Assembly: GCA_021229015.1 (NCBI GenBank)
Contig: CM037787.1
Coordinates: 31,899,709-31,963,708 of the forward strand
Direction of reading: 5' to 3'
Length of the DNA stretch: 64,000 nucleotides
Source: Solen grandis
Taxonomy: Eukaryota; Mollusca; Bivalvia; Adapedonta; Solenidae
Part shown: one piece after another, positions 59,302 through 64,000 of the stretch
Layout: the number at the start of each line of letters is the position of its first letter
Position numbering within the stretch: position 1 is the first letter of the stretch
Program-made: the position numbers and the translations under genes
The notes under the pieces: model-generated
Told to the model about the DNA's origin: nothing
Database searches by the model: none
The model's input: only the letters and a program-made list of their open reading frames with translations

Positions 59302-59850
59302 AATCTCCGGATTCCTTATTGGCTCAACCACTTTCAAAGCTGCTATTTTAAGTGCAAGGAGACACAGAGCGCCGTATCTGTATATGGTTTTGACAATCGT
59401 CTCACTACTTTATGCCTATCTGAAAAAAATGTGCCGTGTAAAATAGGTACGAAATGGTACAAACAGTCACATTTGCGACATAAGGAACCGAATATTTAAA
59501 AATAAAATCATATGAAACAAAGATTGTTATATGAATTTTCATGCTCCCATATGTTGCAGCCACAAAATACACAGAAAAAAACAACAACAACAAAAAGATA
59601 AATGCAAATTTCCTTGGATGTGGTTATAATTCACACATTTGCCTTTTAGTGCCATATTATAAATAAATAAAAACTACAAAATTTGAATTCCTATAATTTT
59701 CCGATACAACAACAGTGATAGAAACCTGCATTTTATAACATATGTCACGGCGCACAAATAAAGCTTTAATGTACTTACTTGTTATTATGCTTGGTTCCCA
59801 AGACTACATGTGCTCATAGAGGAATTATTAGTTATACAATTATGGTGGCA
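59102..59850. other. Intergenic with (TG)n microsatellite
   Basis: A (TG)n run of about 38 bp at 59262-59300. Otherwise nothing is recognised; open frames here are low-complexity or chance. Confidence 0.5.
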
Positions 59851-59962
59851 TGTTTTTTGTTGTTGTTTTTTGTTGTTGTTGTTGTTTTTTTGTTTTTTGT
59901 TTTTTTTGTTGTTGTTTTGATGTTTTTCTTTTCCTTTTTTTTTCTTTTTTCTTCCTCCCTGT
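59851..59962. repeat. T/G-rich low-complexity tract
   Basis: (TTG)n and T-runs over about 110 bp, immediately before the mariner remnant. Confidence 0.8.
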
Positions 59963-59965
59963 AAA

Positions 59966-60415
59966 ATTCGAGGGGAAAAATCAAAAGTTACTTACACAGG
60001 GTACCAACTGGTGAAACAGTGATAAAGAGTACTACAAGATGTATCTTAGGACAATACTTCCTCCAGTATTACGCCGAAAGCGACAAGACCTCATTGACTG
60101 CACACCGCTCATTTTGTAAGACAACGCATCACTCAACAAAAGTAACTTTGTTAAGGAGCTGTTGGAAAGATGTGGCTGGGGAGTGCTTGATCACCAACCT
60201 TTTTCTTCTGATCATTCTCCCCCTGACTTTGATCTGCTCCCAAAGTTGAAAGAACCCCGAAGAGGAATCCGTTTTGATAGATTAGATGAGTTAAGAGTAT
60301 GCCGTGAACGGGGAGGTCCGACGAATCAACTTTCAGTTGCCTTGCAACCAGTATCCAGTCATTGCCGAGGAGTTGTGATTCGGTCCAAGAGAAATGATTT
60401 TGAGGGATGATAAAC
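59966..60415 (+). pseudogene. mariner transposase C-terminal remnant
   Basis: Starts with the VPTGETV motif, shifts frame near 60020, then reads YYKMYLRTILPPVLRRKR, the second catalytic Asp in DNASLNKSNFVKELLERCGW, VLDHQPFSSDHSPPDFDL and PKLKEPRRGIRFD. The Asp codons at 60120 and 60225 are separated by 34 residues, the DD34D spacing of mariner. A TAA (60117-60119) lies directly before the second catalytic Asp, and further shifts follow 60320. The N-terminal DNA-binding half and the terminal inverted repeats are not seen. A dead fragment. Confidence 0.88.
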
Positions 60416-60639
60416 GAGTAAGTCGTCTGTTAAACTTATATGAAAAGTTACTTGGTAGGGCTCAGCTATTTTTGAATGACCCTCGTAAGTCCCAAATATA
60501 TTGATCTAAGGGAAAATGTCTTCAGACATTAAATTAATATTATCTTTAAAGAACTATCACGGTAAGGGCGTTGATTGTTTAGAAATGTTGTAGAGATATA
60601 AAATGGCACTTGTACTATCTTGCCACAGAGTGAGCTGTT
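60416..60639. other. Intergenic, nothing recognised
   Basis: The first bases may be mariner 3' flank (CTTGGTAGGG). Nothing else recognised. Confidence 0.35.
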
Positions 60640-60945
60640 GAAGCGGCTTTGTAAAGAGTCCGATTTGCATACGGAAGGTCCGGGGTTTGATTCCAGCTCG
60701 AGGCAGTAGGATTTTACTTAGTTAGAAAAAGTCTATATATGCATTTAAGGCCACTGTGGCCGACTATGCATTTCTTAACTTACCTGGATGTTTTATGTGA
60801 GGGAGCTCTTCCAAGTCCAATTGTTTTAAATGAATGCCTCTGTTTACTTTGGATCTCCATCCTCATGTAACTAGCTTTGTTTCATTGTTATATGGCTGAA
60901 ATTAATTCGCCGTGACGGTTAATTCCGATACAACAACAATAGATC
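60640..60945 (+). mobile_element. tRNA-derived SINE, older copy
   Basis: GTGAGCTGTTGAAGCGGC (head), then GGTCCGGGGTTTGATTCC (B-box with one change), a body, and a tail GTTATATGGCTGAAATTAATT near 60888. The order fits a tRNA-derived SINE with a LINE-like tail. A short stretch TTCCGATACAACAACA after it recurs at about 59699. Confidence 0.5.
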
Positions 60946-61250
60946 TGTGTTTTTGTGTATTCAATTACCGTTTTGAAGTTCAGATGCGGATCAATTTATG
61001 AGAATGTCAAAACCCATCCGATGATATAATTATTTACACTGAGACAAGAAACAAAGAAGAAAAATAAAAAGTATGTCGATTCTAAACGTATTCTCTAGTC
61101 TAATCCTAGCTTTACTAGATTTACATAAAATGACACCGAACAGATGCAATTAGACTATATATGTACTTAAATATAGTTAATTAAGAAAGTAAATGTTTTA
61201 TTACACTTGCATGTGTTATACAAGATACACAAAATGATATGAAATTAAGC
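60946..61250. other. Intergenic, nothing recognised
   Basis: AT-rich with no coding signal or known repeat. Confidence 0.35.
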
Positions 61251-61910
61251 ATCAAAACACCTGTCAATGTTGAGACATATATACATACACATATATAATA
61301 ATTCAGAAGTAAATATCGCATGTAAATATGAAAATATAAAAAATGAGATCGAAAATGTTTCTTGTAAATTATCTTAAAAAAACTTGGTTCAGAAAGATGC
61401 TGTTGATATGATGAGTTTTCTTTTTCGAGTTACGAATAAAGCAGCTAAAGTCTATAATAAAATGTATTGACGAGACACTTGGCAGTTTCCCTAGTGAGTT
61501 CATCTAAAGAAAGGCTATCTTCTCATTGTTAAACAGAATTCTGAATAAATAATGAGTATAAATGATTAGGTATATATTAATTATGAAAGTGTATTATTTT
61601 ATTTTTTCTGAACCTATCACATTGAGGTAGAAAATGAGTTTCTGTTTCTATTTCACTATTTCTACACAAAATACACAAATGATTCTCTACTCGTTCGTTT
61701 ACATGGCGATCAGTCTCAATTCTATGCGGTTATATGCCACAAAGAAATTGTGCAAGAATAGATCTTTCTCGCTTTACAACAATACATACTTTTCGGTGTC
61801 AAATTGGTTTTTGAAATGTTTATATGTACGTAATTTGCCGGATTTTTTGACAGTGTTTATCCAAAGACTTATGTAATAGCCGGTTATTTTACCTTTAAAT
61901 GAATGAATAT
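61251..61910 (-). pseudogene. Decayed LINE ORF2 C-terminus, antisense
   Basis: On the minus strand one register gives KSGKLRTYKHFKNQF, then several in-frame stops, then CVFC (near 61665). After a one-base shift, ETETHFLPQCDRF follows, together a C-x2-C...H....C motif like that at the end of invertebrate LINE ORF2. Further down SLDELTRETAKCLVN resembles the final helix of such proteins. Many stops and at least one shift. The + strand open frame at 61634-61876 is the antisense shadow of this relic. It is unrelated in position to the LINE at 56.7 kb. Confidence 0.55.
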
Positions 61911-63664
61911 CTACATGTAGCTTATTGTCGTAGCAGTCCGACATATTAAGAGTGGAAAAATCTAGATTTGATGTCTAAACACCATTTATTGCAGCACACA
62001 ATGTAATCCATTTTAAATAAACGCTTCGCGATTCTGGTCCGGCTCATTAACACAAATCTATCCAGTACCGTACAATGTTTAGCACATGGCCTTTGCCTCT
62101 TGCCCAATCAGGAGTTAATATTCGTTTAATATCACCGTAGTCTATATTGCGTAGTCCAATACACTTGTACAAAAGTGATGTACTATTCAGCTGGCAGTTT
62201 GTTGCTTAAATAAAGGACATTTTTCCTACGTCTCCACCCATTTCGATCAGCTACTGCCGTTATCGGTAGAAACCCGAATATTATCGAACATAGACAATGT
62301 CGTCGGAAACACGCAAACTGTTTCATTTTATGCTAGGTTTATTGAAAACTGAATTGCTGTAGACGTCATATAATTATTGTTTTAATATTCGACCATAAGA
62401 GAGAATACTTTATGAAGGGGATAACAAATTGAGCAAAGAAAAGCTGATCTGAAAAAGAACGACATTACTTTATTTTGTTTAAAGTGTCCCGTGGCTACCA
62501 TACGTGTTGTTTTGTTCGCGCTTATTTGCTGGAATATTTTGATTTAGCACACAATTTGAAGGTAAATGAATGTTTTATTTTCATCACTATAAACTTATGT
62601 TTCATATGATTTGGAAAGACTGCCCTGCACATAACTAACCCCAGTAACGTACTAATTAATGATAAGTTTAAAATAACTAGCCATAGTGTTCTGGAGCAAC
62701 ATGTAACCGAACATTTGCCATTTCACTTCGTTTTGGGCGAAATATAGTCTCCAGTATTACTTTAATTTCGTTTACTCTTAAACTCTCTGACTAGCATTAG
62801 CACGTGCTTTTAAGCCAGTAGATCACAGCGTTTCTTTTTCAGTTATATGGAAAGGAATTTCTTTTATAATAATCGTTTTCCGTACATCTGACCATTCATT
62901 GGCTCGTTCAATTTGAATTTAAACGCGTTCAGCGATTTTTTTCTAACGGTCAGGTTTCTCTGAACTTGTGCACATAAGTACTTTAGACTATTACTAAAAG
63001 ATATGAATTAGGCGTCACCATGCTCGTTTTAGGGATTTAGTTTATAGTAAAACATCACTGTTTGCTAAAGAAATTTGAAGAAAAAATCAAAACACTAAAA
63101 ACTATAAAATTGCATTCTACATATTTTAATAACATATCAAAACAATATTTTTAGAATATTTTATCATAATTTATAGTTGATTAGTTGATAATACAGTTTA
63201 TAAGTTACAGGTGAAAAAACTGTCAAACATGCATTAAAAATACATAAAAAGTCATGTCTTCAACAAATTATAAACAAAATCACCAAAACATCTCTCTCTA
63301 TATACATTTTCTCGATAAAACATTTTTAACGGACATATTTCCTTTATTTGTTCAGATGCGATTCTGTGATATAAAGGCTGTCTGAAAATGTAAAAAAAAA
63401 CATGTATACCTCATTTTGCTCAATTTGCATTAAAAAAAAAAAACCACTAAAATGTGAGTTTTTGGGTCATCATTATTTGGCAAGTATACTTTTAATCATG
63501 TTTCAACTACAGGATTTTAATTCTTGAATTTTGGGGTTTCCTTCAATATTATACTAAAGATAATTGAAATTAAAAAAGAACACATTTAAAACCACCCTCT
63601 GAAATATCATTAATTGTTTCATTCTTTTGTTTTCCTTTGAACACGTGAATCTAAATGACTAACC
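61911..63664. other. Intergenic, nothing recognised
   Basis: AT-rich DNA without long open frames, CRE monomers or caps. It may be ordinary intergenic or intronic sequence. Confidence 0.4.
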
Positions 63665-63800
63665 GGAACCCGTTGCGTACAGAACGCCAGCTCTTTGATC
63701 TCGAGTGTTTGGGTTCGATCCCCTGGCATTCAGATATTGCTTTGAGATACCAGGAATTCAAACCCAAAGACTCAAATGCAGTCGCATATGTTTCGAAGGA
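63665..63800 (+). mobile_element. Possible tRNA-derived SINE head
   Basis: GCGTACAGAACGCCAGCTC followed by TTTGGGTTCGATCCCC (good B-box near 63707-63722). It lacks a convincing A-box and does not fold as a tRNA. A SINE fragment is the simplest reading. Confidence 0.35.
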
Positions 63801-64000
63801 TTCATGCAGTTCATTAGATGGATTTAGGACTTAGTCGTTTCTGTTAAAAATGTTTGAAATATCAGTTACATGTGGTTCCAAAGTATGTATCTCGTATGAC
63901 GCTATGTTCGTATGACGTAAATGTTCCTAAAAACAACGATGGATGCAGGCCTTGTGCATATTTAGCTCAGTTCTTATATACTCCAAATTTATCTAAAATT

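Noticed and set aside
59264..59499. Cys-Val repeat open frames
   Set aside because: Translation of a (TG)n microsatellite.
59779..59964. Hydrophobic frame resembling a membrane protein
   Set aside because: It is a translated T/G-rich low-complexity tract.
61634..61876. An 80-codon + strand open frame as a gene
   Set aside because: It is the antisense of a decayed LINE C-terminus with a C-x2-C...H....C motif on the minus strand.

Overview
This 64 kb window is AT-rich, repeat-dominated animal nuclear DNA, most likely from a bivalve mollusc. The evidence for a bivalve is the pair of repeats whose ends carry GGGCCATCATGGCCC and a GCTCACCTG-type subterminal repeat (25.1 and 58.4-59.1 kb), the roughly 300-bp CCATGGCAAC repeat (25.9-26.3 kb), a BEL/Pao LTR retrotransposon, decayed LINEs, a mariner remnant and tRNA-derived SINEs. 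That combination is familiar from bivalve genomes, but the species cannot be named from it. No intact host gene is evident.

Layout. 1-22.2 kb: arrays of about 452-bp monomers, all reading in the + direction and rich in the CRE palindrome TGACGTCA. They are punctuated by short conserved 'caps'. A 7.0-kb BEL/Pao element (7276-14285, minus strand) sits inside one monomer. 22.2-26.6 kb: mostly non-array DNA with small local duplications, one lone 3' cap, and 165-bp and 300-bp tandem repeats. 26.6-28.3 kb: one apparently complete short element bounded by a 5' cap and a 3' cap. 28.3-35.5 kb: more + strand arrays. 35500-35599: a 100-N assembly gap. 35.6-56.7 kb: the same arrays in reverse orientation, including a near-identical 6.7-kb tandem duplication, ending in four stacked 5' caps. 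56.7-64 kb: a broken LINE 3' end cut by the array, a tRNA-derived SINE, a second capped element (58418-59101), simple repeats, a mariner remnant, another SINE, an antisense LINE relic, then unremarkable AT-rich DNA.

Main interpretation. The arrays look like non-autonomous Helitron/Helentron-type elements. Each 5' end is ATTAGGACTTTCTGC folded back on its own complement. Each 3' end is the inverted copy GCAGAAAGTCCTAT, then a hairpin, a spacer of about 4 nt, CTAG and T. Between them lie an (ATT)n or (CTT)n microsatellite, a head sequence (CTTCCTAACTAAACGC) and tandem monomers. The 3' hairpin varies in sequence between subfamilies while its pairing is kept. Elements abut through the microsatellite, and 5' caps pile up at one edge, which suggests repeated insertion of the family into its own microsatellite followed by unequal recombination. 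The autonomous partner (Rep/helicase) is not in this window.

Assignments to the Helentron class, nesting and possible CRE function are inference. The caps, hairpins, periodicities, LTRs, target duplication and broken reading frames are read directly.
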